Shown one piece after another: positions 43,718 through 51,434 of a stretch of DNA of 64,000 nucleotides. Position numbers and translations under genes: made by a program. The notes under the pieces were generated by a model. That model made no database searches. It was given only the letters and a program-made list of their open reading frames with translations, and was not told where the DNA came from. Origin of the DNA: Halorussus halobius (lineage in GTDB: Archaea; Halobacteriota; Halobacteria; Halobacteriales; Haladaptataceae); the NCBI RefSeq assembly GCF_004765805.1, contig NZ_SBIU01000003.1, forward strand, positions 744,001 to 808,000, read 5' to 3'. Each line of letters starts with the position of its first letter. Within the stretch, counting starts at the first letter, position 1.

Positions 43718-45625
43718 CTACCGGACGTGCTCGTCGAGGAACGCCCCGATGCGCTCGAACTGCTCGATGCGGTTGTCGAGCTTCGTGGTGTGGTGGCCCT
43801 CGTCGTCGAAGACGCACGTCTCGACCGGCACCCCGCGGTCGGCCAACTCGTCGGCTATCCGGCGAGCCTCGCCGACGGGCACGCGGGGGTCGTTCTCGCC
43901 GTGCTGGACGAACAGCGGGCACGAGATCTCGTCGACCGAGTGGATGGGGCTGATGGCTTCGAGCAACTCGCGGTCCTCGGAGAGGCTCCCGTACTCGGCC
44001 TCGCGGTGCGAGCGCCGCCAGTCGCCGGTGTTTTCGAGGAACGTCACCCAGTTGGCGATGCCGACGAAGTCGACGCCCGCCGCCCAGAGGTCGGGATACT
44101 CGGTCAGCGCCGCCAGCACCATGAACCCGCCGTACGACCGGCCGTAGGCCACCACGCCGTCGGGGTCGATTTCGGGGCGGTCGACCAGCCAGTCGACCGC
44201 CTCGGCGACGTCCCGGACCGAGTCCATCCGCTTTTCGACGTCGTCGAGCGCGGCGTACGCCCGGCCGTAGCCCGACGACCCCCGGACGTTGGGCTCGAAC
44301 ACCGCGTAGCCGGCGTCGAGGAAGTACTGGCGGATGGGCCGGAACCAGGGCCGGCGCTGGTAGTGGGGACCGCCGTGGATGTCGACGACTACGGGGACCT
44401 CGCCGGCCGACGCCTCACCCTCGGCCGCGCTGCCGTCGGCCTCTTCGGGGAGCGTGAAGTACGCGGGAATCTCCCGGCCGTCGAACGTCTCGTAGCGAAC
44501 GAGGTCGGGCGAGTCGTAGGCGTCCAGCGACAGCCCGCCCGGCGAGGGCCGGGTCCAGCGCTCGGGGGCCAGCGGGTCGTCGGTCGCGAGCGACGACTCG
44601 CCCGTGCCGCCCGCGGCCGAGTCGTCCGCGCCCTCGCCCGCGGTCCCGACCACGAACACCGAGTGGTTCAGGTCGGGCGCGGAGACGGTGGCGGCGACGC
44701 GCTCGCCCCCGGGCCCCATCGAGAGACCGTGGACCACGCCGTCGGGCAGGTCGACCTCGGCGGTGGCCGCGCCCCCGTCGTCGGTCAGCCGGCCGACCCG
44801 GAGGTCGGCGTAGCCGTCGACGTTCCGGCTGAACGCGAGTCGGCCCGAGTCGGCGTCGAGCGCGAGGTGGTCGAGGCTCCAGTCGCCGCCGGAGACGACC
44901 GTCTCGGTCGCGCCGGTCTCGACGTCGACTCGGACGAGTTCGAGGGCGTCGCTGTCGGCGTCGCTCAGGCAGTAGACCGCGTCGCCCTCGGGCCCGAACG
45001 TCGGCTCGCGGTAGCGCACGTGACCCTCGTGGGGCGTGACGTGGCGGCGCTCGCCGGTCTCGACGTCGACGACGTAGAGGTCGTCGTCGGAGCTCGCGCG
45101 GGCCTTCACCACCAGCAGGCGGTCGCCCGAGGGGCTCCAGCCCGCGACGCCGAGAAAGCCCTCCATCTCGCTCTCGCGGACGAGGTCGGGCTCGGCGGTC
45201 GCGGTACCCGTGCTATCGCCGACGGCCATCGCGTACACGTCGAACGTGTCGGACTCGCGCCGGTTGGCGGTGAACGCGACGCGGTCGCCGCCGGGGCTCC
45301 AGCCGCCCCACATGTGGATGGCGTCGGGGCGGTCGGTGAGCCGCGTGACGGCGTTGTCCGCGGGGTCGAGCGCGAACAGTTGGTCGTGTTCGTCCGCGCC
45401 GGCGTCCTTGCCGAACGCGAGGCGGTCGCCGGCGGGCGACCACGAGACGAACGAGACGCGCTCGTCGTAGAAGGTGCGCTGTCGGGGCCACGCCTCGGAG
45501 TCGGTGACGGTCCACACCTGCTTCGTGCCGGTGGTGTCCGCGAGGACGGCGAGTCGGCCGTCGGGCGCGAGCGTCGGGTCCGTGGTCTGCCGTGCGGTCA
45601 AGTAGGGTCGCACGTCGTGAGCCAT
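43718..45625 (-). CDS. S9 family prolyl-oligopeptidase-type peptidase
   Basis: A 635-residue serine peptidase: an N-terminal beta-propeller (about residues 20-375) with WSP/GD blades such as FVSWSPAGDRLAFGKD and a C-terminal alpha/beta-hydrolase domain. The nucleophile serine is in AYGRSYGGFMVL, the aspartate in GENDPRVPVGEA and the histidine in DDEGHHTTKLDN. No signal peptide, so it acts in the cytosol, probably trimming peptides. ATG at 45625 was chosen; 42 codons of open frame upstream read through the repeat element. Confidence 0.9.
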   Translation of the reverse strand: MAHDVRPYLTARQTTDPTLAPDGRLAVLADTTGTKQVWTVTDSEAWPRQRTFYDERVSFVSWSPAGDRLAFGKDAGADEHDQLFALDPADNAVTRLTDRPDAIHMWGGWSPGGDRVAFTANRRESDTFDVYAMAVGDSTGTATAEPDLVRESEMEGFLGVAGWSPSGDRLLVVKARASSDDDLYVVDVETGERRHVTPHEGHVRYREPTFGPEGDAVYCLSDADSDALELVRVDVETGATETVVSGGDWSLDHLALDADSGRLAFSRNVDGYADLRVGRLTDDGGAATAEVDLPDGVVHGLSMGPGGERVAATVSAPDLNHSVFVVGTAGEGADDSAAGGTGESSLATDDPLAPERWTRPSPGGLSLDAYDSPDLVRYETFDGREIPAYFTLPEEADGSAAEGEASAGEVPVVVDIHGGPHYQRRPWFRPIRQYFLDAGYAVFEPNVRGSSGYGRAYAALDDVEKRMDSVRDVAEAVDWLVDRPEIDPDGVVAYGRSYGGFMVLAALTEYPDLWAAGVDFVGIANWVTFLENTGDWRRSHREAEYGSLSEDRELLEAISPIHSVDEISCPLFVQHGENDPRVPVGEARRIADELADRGVPVETCVFDDEGHHTTKLDNRIEQFERIGAFLDEHVR

Positions 45626-45715
45626 GCTGCCGGGGTCGGGACGAGCGCAAGAAAAGGTGTGGGTCGCGGAACCGTGCGTGGTCGAGGGAGTCGGCGTCAC
45701 CGGGAGCGAGACCGC

Positions 45716-46080
45716 GAACGCCCTCGGCGCGCTCTCCAGCGATACAATCACTGCAACCTCCTCGAAAGCCCTCGGCGCGCTCTGCTACATTGGAACCACA
45801 AACACAGCCCAGAAAGCCCTCGGCGCGCTCTGCTACATTGGAACCACAAACACAGCCCAGAAAGCCCTCGGCGCGCTCTGCTACATTGGAACCACAAACA
45901 CAGCCCAGAAAGCCCTCGGCGCGCTCGCCCGGCCGGGACTCGCTGCGCTCCTCGGCCGCCGGCCTGCGGTGCTTGCGTCGTCCAGGCCGGACCGACCCCG
46001 CCTCGCCCTTTCAGTCCACCAGGGTTGCTGGCTGTGTCACCTGCCGAACCCGACGTTTCCAGGCCGTGGCGCGACTACCG
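45716..46080 (+). repeat. Hairpin-rich intergenic element, copy 4 (forward), with 48-bp array
   Basis: Leader boxes start at 45716, 45764, 45812, 45860 and 45908, all exactly 48 bp apart. The first is GAACGCCCTCGGCGCGCTC, the rest begin GAAAGCCCTCGGCGCGCTC. The three units from 45764 to 45907 are identical; the first spacer differs. The body after 45908 ends in CGCCCTTTCAGTCC (about 46000-46013) and GGCTGTGTCACC, shared with copy 3, but its outer stem is not paired. It meets copy 2 tail to tail. Confidence 0.75.
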
Positions 46081-46089
46081 AGCCTCCCA

Positions 46090-46475
46090 GTCCGGCGCGT
46101 GCTGGCGTCTTGGCGAGCGAAGCGAGCCAAGGCTCGTGGGAGCTTGCTCTCACGGCGCGAGTTCATCTCGCGCCAAACGCGCGAGGTCGTCGGGAGCGAT
46201 GCGCGGCGCTTCGCGCCGCGAACAGCGAGCGGTGAAACCGCGAGCAAGCGACCGACGGCTCGGAAGACGCGGTTTGTCTTCCGGTGGATGAGGACCGCAG
46301 CGAAGCGAGGACCGCAATCGGTTGGGGAGGCCTGTGGCTCGCTGTCGCCGGTCGGGTGGGATTGAAAGGGGCCGCCCGCTCGCGTGCAGTTCAGTCGTCC
46401 GTGCAGGCTCTATTCCGGCCTGGCGGTGCGGAGAGGCCGGAATATCCTAAACAGCGACCGCGAGCGGGCGGGCTC
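46090..46475 (-). repeat. Hairpin-rich intergenic element, copy 2 (reverse)
   Basis: Reverse copy related to the one at 6.6 kb. The outer stem is 13 bp perfect: CCGCCCGCTCGCG 46372-46384 with CGCGAGCGGGCGG 46459-46471. The internal hairpin is TATTCCGGCC (46411-46420) with GGCCGGAATA (46435-46444); its loop matches 12 of 14 bases of copy 1 although the stem differs. The tail has GGAAGAC/GTCTTCC (46262-46282), GGCGCGAG/CTCGCGCC (46154-46174) and the block 46290-46344 that recurs inverted at 48001-48055. Confidence 0.75.
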
Positions 46476-46520
46476 TCTACGAGGAACCCGGAGAAGGCGA
46501 GATGGTCAATAGGTGGCGAG

Positions 46521-46799
46521 TCACCCCGACGGCGTAATCAGGAGTTCCAGGACGGTGCCAGCCAAACTCAGACAGGCACCGGCGACCAGTACGAGAAGGA
46601 CGCCTCCCGAGACCTCGAACTCGGCCGGGTCGGTCGACAGCGAGTCGTAGACAGCAGCCACGACCAGTCCGCTTGCACCGACTGCCAGCAGTAGTAGCGG
46701 AATGCTCCGCTCTCCTGCGACCAGCGAGGGTATCGCTTGGAGTCCCATCGAGACCCCAATGACGGCAAGTGCGGCGTTATACGTGTACAGGCGCTCCAT
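46521..46799 (-). CDS. Small three-helix membrane protein
   Basis: A 92-residue membrane protein with three hydrophobic segments (about residues 7-24, 31-50 and 64-86). The ATG at 46799 (MERLYTYNAALAV) has CTTATTTCGG about 27 bp upstream, so a leaderless mRNA is likely; the frame is open 30 codons further upstream. No family recognised. Its stop lies about 50 bp from repeat copy 2. Confidence 0.7.
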   Translation of the reverse strand: MERLYTYNAALAVIGVSMGLQAIPSLVAGERSIPLLLLAVGASGLVVAAVYDSLSTDPAEFEVSGGVLLVLVAGACLSLAGTVLELLITPSG

Positions 46800-46933
46800 G
46801 CAGTCGAAACCCCCCCGAAGCCCGAAATAAGTGAGGGTAGTCGCTGTTCCGACCTTTCCAGCGGAGGGTGACCAGCGTCGCAAGCGCACGGAGAAGACAG
46901 TCGCCGGGGTATCGAACGCGGTTCGCTCCCGTT

Positions 46934-47665
46934 TCAGTCCTCCCGAACGTCGTGCCGAAGCGTCCCCACGCCCTCGACCTCGACCTCCACGGTGTCGCCG
47001 CCCTCCAGCGGCGCGACGCCGGCGGGCGTGCCGGTCGAGAGCACGTCGCCGGGTTCGAGCGTGAGATAGGCGGTGACCTCTTCGAGGAGTTCCGGCACCG
47101 ACCAGATGAACTCCGACCGCGAGGACGACTGGCGCGTCTCGCCGTTCACGCGCAACTCGACGCCAGCGTCGTCGGGCACCTCGTCGGGCGTCGCCAGCAC
47201 CGGCCCCAGCGGCGCAGAGTTGTCGAACGCCTTGCCCCGGACCCAGTTCTGCTCGCGGTCCTGGTCGTCGCGGTTCGACACGTCGTTCATGCAGGTGAAG
47301 CCCGCGACGTACTCCATGGCCTCGTCGGCGTCGACGTTCCGGGCCTGCTCACCCATCACGACCGCCAACTCGGCCTCGTGGTCCACTCGCTCCTTGCCCG
47401 GCGGGAGCGTCACGGTGTCGCCGTGGCCCGAGAGGGTATTTGGCGGCTTGAGAAACAGGAGTGGTCGGTCGGGAATCTCGCTGTCGCGCTCGTCGGCGTG
47501 GTCCCGGTAGTTCAGCCCCACGCAGACGATTTTGGTCGGTTCGGCCGGCGGGAGGAGTTCGACCGCCGACTCGTCGTAGGTCTCGCCCGCCGCCTCGATG
47601 CCGTCGTCGGTCCACTCGCCGGTTCGTGTGGTGCCAGCCGGGTCGCGGAATCTGACTTCTCGCAT
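46934..47665 (-). CDS. Fumarylacetoacetate hydrolase family protein
   Basis: A 243-residue FAH-fold enzyme. Metal-binding and family motifs are seen: KIVCVGLNYRDHADE, DHEAELAVVMGE, then GFTCMNDVSNRDDQ and STGTPAGVAPLEGGD. Members act as hydrolases, isomerases or decarboxylases on acylpyruvate-like compounds; which one applies here is unknown. ATG at 47665 fits the usual N-terminus; the frame is open far upstream through repeats. Confidence 0.9.
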   Translation of the reverse strand: MREVRFRDPAGTTRTGEWTDDGIEAAGETYDESAVELLPPAEPTKIVCVGLNYRDHADERDSEIPDRPLLFLKPPNTLSGHGDTVTLPPGKERVDHEAELAVVMGEQARNVDADEAMEYVAGFTCMNDVSNRDDQDREQNWVRGKAFDNSAPLGPVLATPDEVPDDAGVELRVNGETRQSSSRSEFIWSVPELLEEVTAYLTLEPGDVLSTGTPAGVAPLEGGDTVEVEVEGVGTLRHDVRED

Positions 47666-47740
47666 GTGGCGAGGTGGGCGGCGCGGCGGTAAAGAGGTTC
47701 GCCGTCCGGCAACGCTTCGGGTGTTCTGTAACGTGAGAGA

Positions 47741-47869
47741 GTGGTCGTGGTGTGGCCGTGTGGTCGCGGTGTGGCCGTGTGGTTGCGGTGTCGCCCGTGT
47801 GGTTGCGGTGTCGTCCGTGTGGTCGCGGTGTCGCCCGTGTGGTTGCGGTGTCGCCCGTGTGGTCCCGGT
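47741..47869. repeat. Tandem 19-20-bp G/T-rich repeat, about 6.5 units
   Basis: Units begin at 47741, 47760, 47779, 47799, 47819, 47839 and 47859. The consensus is GTGGTYGCGGTGTCGCCCGT, with two 19-bp units at the left. The array lies upstream of the FAH gene start and about 130 bp before repeat copy 5. It has strong G/C strand skew and no matching coding role. Confidence 0.85.
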
Positions 47870-48000
47870 GCAGTTACGCCTCGGTTCGAGCGATAGCTCG
47901 CGTTCTCGAAGCGGCTTCCGCTCTCGAAACAGGTGTTGGCGGAGGCACGAAGCTAGCTTCTGCCTCGACCTGTGAGAGACCGCACGGCACAGCACCGAAA

Positions 48001-48110
48001 CGGCGAGCCTCACACCTCCCCAACCGCTTGCGGTCCTCGCTTCGCTGTGGTCCTCAGCCCTCGCGCGTCTTGGCGCGACACGAGGTCGCGCCACCGCGCG
48101 CCAAACCGAT
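48001..48110 (+). repeat. Tail fragment of hairpin-rich element, copy 5 (forward)
   Basis: Bases 48001-48055 are, reversed, about 85% identical to 46290-46344 in copy 2. The hairpin GGCGCGAC/GTCGCGCC (48072-48092, loop ACGAG) follows, then CCGCGCGCC. It takes the place of the tail hairpin of copies 1 and 2 with yet another paired stem sequence. No leader box or outer stem is found upstream, so it is a truncated copy. Confidence 0.65.
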
Positions 48111-48183
48111 ACGTCGAGGCAGCCAACGCCGGTCCGAGATGTCGAGATAGCGCGCTGGATTCCGGGTCGATACCGACGAGTCC

Positions 48184-49482
48184 TCACGCCGGGTTCGGCT
48201 CGGGGAGCGCCCGACGCTCGCGGGGCGGCACCAGGAAGTTCCCGCGCCGGAGCACCGCCATGTACTGGAGGATGCCGTTGTTGTTCTTCTGGCCTACCGC
48301 CGCCCCGTCCGCGAGGTCCTCGCCGGTCATCGCGTCGCGGGTGTCCACGAAGTCGCCGATGGTGCGCTGGAGCGACACGAAGTGGAGGCCCGCCCGGCCG
48401 TCGTCGGTCGAGTTGACGTCCCGACGGAGCATCAGCGGGGAGCCGTCCTCGTCGCGGGCGCGCGCGGACTTCTGGGAGTGGCCCACCACGCCCTTCGTCC
48501 GGGCGTGGTCGTCGGCGTGGGCGGGACAGCCCCGTTCTTCCATCCTGGCGGAGTCGCCGAGGTTGTTCCCGACGCCCTCCACGAGGTCCTCCTCGGCGTG
48601 GACCGGGCAGAACATCTTGCTCACGCGCTGGGACCGGCTGTCCTGCTCGTACCACTGGTCGAGGTTCAGGCGTATCTTCGAGAGCTGGTGGGTGGTCCCG
48701 CCGGCGAACGGCCCCTCGGGGATGGTCACGCGGTCCTCGCTGGCCTGACTCCGGTCGTAGCCCGACTTGAACCCCATGTAGAGGGGCGCGTCCTCGTCGA
48801 CCGGCTCCGAGTCAGGGATGCCGTCGACGTCCTGGTTGTCGGCCGGCAGCCCCTCGCCCGTGAACCCGGTCCGGCGGTCGGCGCGCTCGAAGACCCCCGA
48901 GAGGTCGGCCGCCAGCTCGACGCCGTTGAGTTCGGACTGCTCGCCCAGCAGGGCCTCCTCGGCCGCCAGCACCACGGCGGCGTGGTCGCTGGCGAGGTGG
49001 ACCACCGCGTCCTGTTCGTCGAGCGCGGGGTCCTCGAAGGGCGTGAGCGCCCGCGGGGGCCGGAGGTCGACCGACCCGGGCAGGTCGGCGTCGAACCGGT
49101 CGAAGTACGACGGCGAGTAGCCCACCGTGAACAGCAGTCCGTCGTGGCCCCGGCGGTAGGCGCGTTCGAGGCTCCGGAACGCCGACTCGACCGTCTCGCG
49201 CTCGGCGTCGGTCGGCGTCCCCTCGCCCGCGTAGTTCAGCAGGACCAGCACGCGGTGGCGCGGCGCGACGTCGTTGCCGTGGTCGTCGGTCGCGAGAAAC
49301 TCGTTCCACGCGTGCTGGCGCGCGGGCAGCGACGAGAGGTCGTCGGGGCCCTGCGGGACGTCCGGGTCGCCGCCCCGGTCGAGACACGCCGACAGCGCCG
49401 ACGCCCCGCCGATGGCGACCGCCGCCTTGGCGAACTGCCTGCGCGAGAGTCCGCGATGGTCGCGTCCGTCGGTGTCGTCCAT
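48184..49482 (-). CDS. Tat-exported DyP-type peroxidase-like protein
   Basis: A 432-residue protein with Tat signal SRRQFAKAAVAIGGASALSAC, including a possible lipobox. The rest resembles haloarchaeal DyP-like proteins (I recall DUF7405, tentatively): MGFKSGYDRSQASED, KMFCPVHAEEDLVEG and a C-terminal LHFVSLQRTIGDFV then NNNGILQYMAVLRRGNF. The canonical DyP GXXDG motif appears as GFKSG, without the catalytic aspartate. Heme binding is possible through His in GCPAHADDHARTKG or VGHSQ. Iron-linked surface redox is a guess. Confidence 0.75.
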   Translation of the reverse strand: MDDTDGRDHRGLSRRQFAKAAVAIGGASALSACLDRGGDPDVPQGPDDLSSLPARQHAWNEFLATDDHGNDVAPRHRVLVLLNYAGEGTPTDAERETVESAFRSLERAYRRGHDGLLFTVGYSPSYFDRFDADLPGSVDLRPPRALTPFEDPALDEQDAVVHLASDHAAVVLAAEEALLGEQSELNGVELAADLSGVFERADRRTGFTGEGLPADNQDVDGIPDSEPVDEDAPLYMGFKSGYDRSQASEDRVTIPEGPFAGGTTHQLSKIRLNLDQWYEQDSRSQRVSKMFCPVHAEEDLVEGVGNNLGDSARMEERGCPAHADDHARTKGVVGHSQKSARARDEDGSPLMLRRDVNSTDDGRAGLHFVSLQRTIGDFVDTRDAMTGEDLADGAAVGQKNNNGILQYMAVLRRGNFLVPPRERRALPEPNPA

Positions 49483-49565
49483 CGGGAGTTAGTAAGGACG
49501 GCGGACGAAAGGGGATTCTGGTTCGCGCGTCGAAAGCCGCCGGGCAGACTCGGTGCCGGCCGACG

Positions 49566-50078
49566 CTATCCGTCCTCGACCAGCCCGTCGACCAGCTTCG
49601 CGAACCGGTCGACCATGCGCTCGGGCAGCGAGGGCGTGACCGTCCCGAGCAGGTCGGCGGTCGCCTCGGGCCGGACGAGTTCGAGCCACACCCGGTTGCC
49701 CGACCGCCGCTTTGCCACGAGGTCCCGGGCGACCAGCTCGTCGAGGTGCCACTCCACCGTGCTCCGGGCTACGCCGAGGTCGTCGGCGAGGTCGCCGGGC
49801 GTGGCTGACCCGCGGTCGAGCAGGTGGGCCAGCAGGTCGCGGGCGGTCTCCCGCCGGAACATCGCGAGGGCGGCCCGCTCCCAGTCGTCGTAGCCAGGCG
49901 GGTAGAGGTGAGTCCGGCCCCGGACCTCCTCGGCGACCACGCGGTCGTCGCGCCGGAGCCGCCGGAGGTGGTACTGGACCTGCCCGGGCGCGAGGTCGAG
50001 CGCGCGCACCACGGCGCTGAAGTGGACGCCCGGATGGTCGCGGACGTGGTCGGCGATGGCGCTGCGGGTCTCGCTCAC
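49566..50078 (-). CDS. Transcription regulator with two winged-helix domains
   Basis: A 170-residue protein with two winged HTH units in tandem: residues 5-60 (HPGVHFSAVVRALDLAPGQVQYHLRRL) and about 80-145 (RGSATPGDLADDLGVARSTVEWHLDEL). Two-unit ArsR-like regulators of this type are common in haloarchaea. The start is GTG at 50078, overlapping the stop of the upstream membrane-protein gene (GTGA). The two should be co-expressed; the regulator may respond to a signal sensed by the membrane protein. Confidence 0.86.
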   Translation of the reverse strand: MSETRSAIADHVRDHPGVHFSAVVRALDLAPGQVQYHLRRLRRDDRVVAEEVRGRTHLYPPGYDDWERAALAMFRRETARDLLAHLLDRGSATPGDLADDLGVARSTVEWHLDELVARDLVAKRRSGNRVWLELVRPEATADLLGTVTPSLPERMVDRFAKLVDGLVEDG

Positions 50079-50512
50079 GGCTCGTCCCCCCGCGAACCGT
50101 CGGCTGGCGAGTCGTGTTCGCGCTCACCGGAGTCGGTCCCCCCGTCGCTCCGGACCGACGGGTCGCGGTCCGTCCCCGAGGACTGTCGGACCGCGCGGGC
50201 GTCGTACACCGCCGCCACGACCAGCGCGGCCATCGCGGCGTCGAGCCCGTGTTCGAGCCAGTGGTGAACCCCCGCGTCCATCGACCCGGCCAGCGACAGC
50301 GCCGCCACGCCGGTCCGGGCGAGCAGGGTGGCCAGCGCCAGCGTCACCAGCAGGTACGACCGCGAGCGCCGGCGGACCAGCGCGGCCAGCGCCAGCCCCA
50401 GCACGGCAGCCGACCCGAGGCCGGCCAGCGCGAGCACGGCGGTAAAGGCGAGGTCCGGGCCCGCGGCGGGGGCGGCGTGCAGAGTGACTCGGCCCGAAGC
50501 CGGGAGTTGCAT
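50075..50512 (-). CDS. Membrane protein coupled to the HTH regulator
   Basis: A 145-residue protein with about three membrane helices (residues 17-41, 48-70 and 76-105) and a polar acidic tail with Ser/Asp/Arg. ATG at 50512 (MQLPASGRV) was chosen because hydrophobic character starts there; the frame is open 29 codons further. It overlaps the regulator gene by 4 bp. Such membrane-HTH pairs recur in haloarchaea; function unknown. Confidence 0.75.
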   Translation of the reverse strand: MQLPASGRVTLHAAPAAGPDLAFTAVLALAGLGSAAVLGLALAALVRRRSRSYLLVTLALATLLARTGVAALSLAGSMDAGVHHWLEHGLDAAMAALVVAAVYDARAVRQSSGTDRDPSVRSDGGTDSGEREHDSPADGSRGDEP

Positions 50513-50558
50513 GGCTCGGCGTTGTGCCCGAGCGAATTTACGGGTTTGGATGGTGCGC

Positions 50559-50801
50559 TCACAGCAATCGCGGGTCCTCGGACTCGACGGCGTGACCACA
50601 ACGCGGGCACCGGTAGCTAGCCCTGCCGTCCGTGGCGAACCGCCGCGTCGGGCCGACGTATCCGCAGTTCGGACACCGCCGAATCGGCAGGCGTATCACG
50701 CCCCGAACGACGGCCGGGGCGGCCAAAAGCCGGTCGGCGACGAGTCCTCGGAGCCGACCGGCGGCCCGGACGAGTCGAACCGGCAGGCCCGGCCCCAGCA
50801 T
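50559..50801 (-). CDS. Small zinc-ribbon protein
   Basis: An 80-residue basic protein. The N-terminal half is hydrophobic-basic, and the C-terminal half has two CxxC knuckles (RRCPNCGYVGPTRRF and YRCPRCGHAVES). It may bind nucleic acid or be peripheral to the membrane. CGTTTACCCC about 27 bp upstream supports the ATG at 50801; this box is part of a divergent promoter shared with the flavoprotein gene. Confidence 0.75.
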   Translation of the reverse strand: MLGPGLPVRLVRAAGRLRGLVADRLLAAPAVVRGVIRLPIRRCPNCGYVGPTRRFATDGRASYRCPRCGHAVESEDPRLL

Positions 50802-50806
50802 CAACC

Positions 50807-50833
50807 TTTAGGAGCGTTCGGGGTAAACGAGTA
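50807..50833. promoter_or_regulatory. Divergent promoter pair
   Basis: CTTTAGG (about 50808-50814) lies 27 bp before the plus-strand ATG at 50838. GTTTACC, read on the minus strand (about 50826-50832), lies about 27 bp before the minus-strand ATG at 50801. The starts are only 36 bp apart, so transcription of the two genes must compete or be jointly controlled. Confidence 0.55.
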
Positions 50834-50837
50834 AAAT

Positions 50838-51392
50838 ATGGCAGACGTTGCAATCGTCGGCGGCGGTCCCGCCGGACTCAGCGCCGCACTGTTCACCGCG
50901 AAGAACGACCTCGACACCGTGGTCTTCGACACCGACGAGACGTGGATGCACAAGGCCCACCTGTACAACTATCTGGGCATCGACTCGGTCGACGGCACCG
51001 AGTTCATGGAGCAGTCCCGCGAGCAGGTCGCCGACTTCGGGGCCGACGTCCGCGTGGGCGAGGAGGTCACCGCCGTCGAAGACGCCGGAGACGCCTTCGT
51101 CGTCACCACGGACGACAGCGAGTACGACGTGCGCTACGTCGTCTTCGCCACCGGGACCGACACCGAGCTGCTGGACGGCCTCGGGGTCGAGTTCACCGAC
51201 GACGACCTCGTGGACGTCGACCTCTCGATGGAGACCAGCGTCGACGGTGCGTACGCCACGGGCGCGATGGTCCGCGACCAGGAGTGGCAGGCGGTCATCT
51301 CGGCCGGCGACGGCGGCGCGGCCGCGCTCGACATCCTCAGCAACGAGAAGGGCGAGCAGTACCACGACTTCGACGTCCCCGACGACGCGTAG
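50838..51392 (+). CDS. Short FAD-binding thioredoxin-reductase-like protein
   Basis: A 184-residue flavoprotein with the FAD motif VAIVGGGPAGLSAALFTAK, the strand YVVFATGTDTELL and a terminal SVDGAYATGAMV like the last FAD motif of thioredoxin reductases. The NADPH domain with its CxxC is missing, so the protein is about half the usual length. The reading frame is complete, and similar short forms occur in haloarchaea. It may need a partner reductase or act as a small flavin oxidase. Confidence 0.85.
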   Translation: MADVAIVGGGPAGLSAALFTAKNDLDTVVFDTDETWMHKAHLYNYLGIDSVDGTEFMEQSREQVADFGADVRVGEEVTAVEDAGDAFVVTTDDSEYDVRYVVFATGTDTELLDGLGVEFTDDDLVDVDLSMETSVDGAYATGAMVRDQEWQAVISAGDGGAAALDILSNEKGEQYHDFDVPDDA

Positions 51393-51434
51393 CGACCGAA
51401 CGAAGCCGCGTTCTCGCCGCTCGGACCGACCGAC

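Noticed and set aside
45716-45926. Possible CRISPR mini-array
   Set aside because: Spacing is regular, but three spacers are identical, the box is only 19 bp and inverted partners lie in the element body. No cas genes are in the window. It fits a repeat element better.
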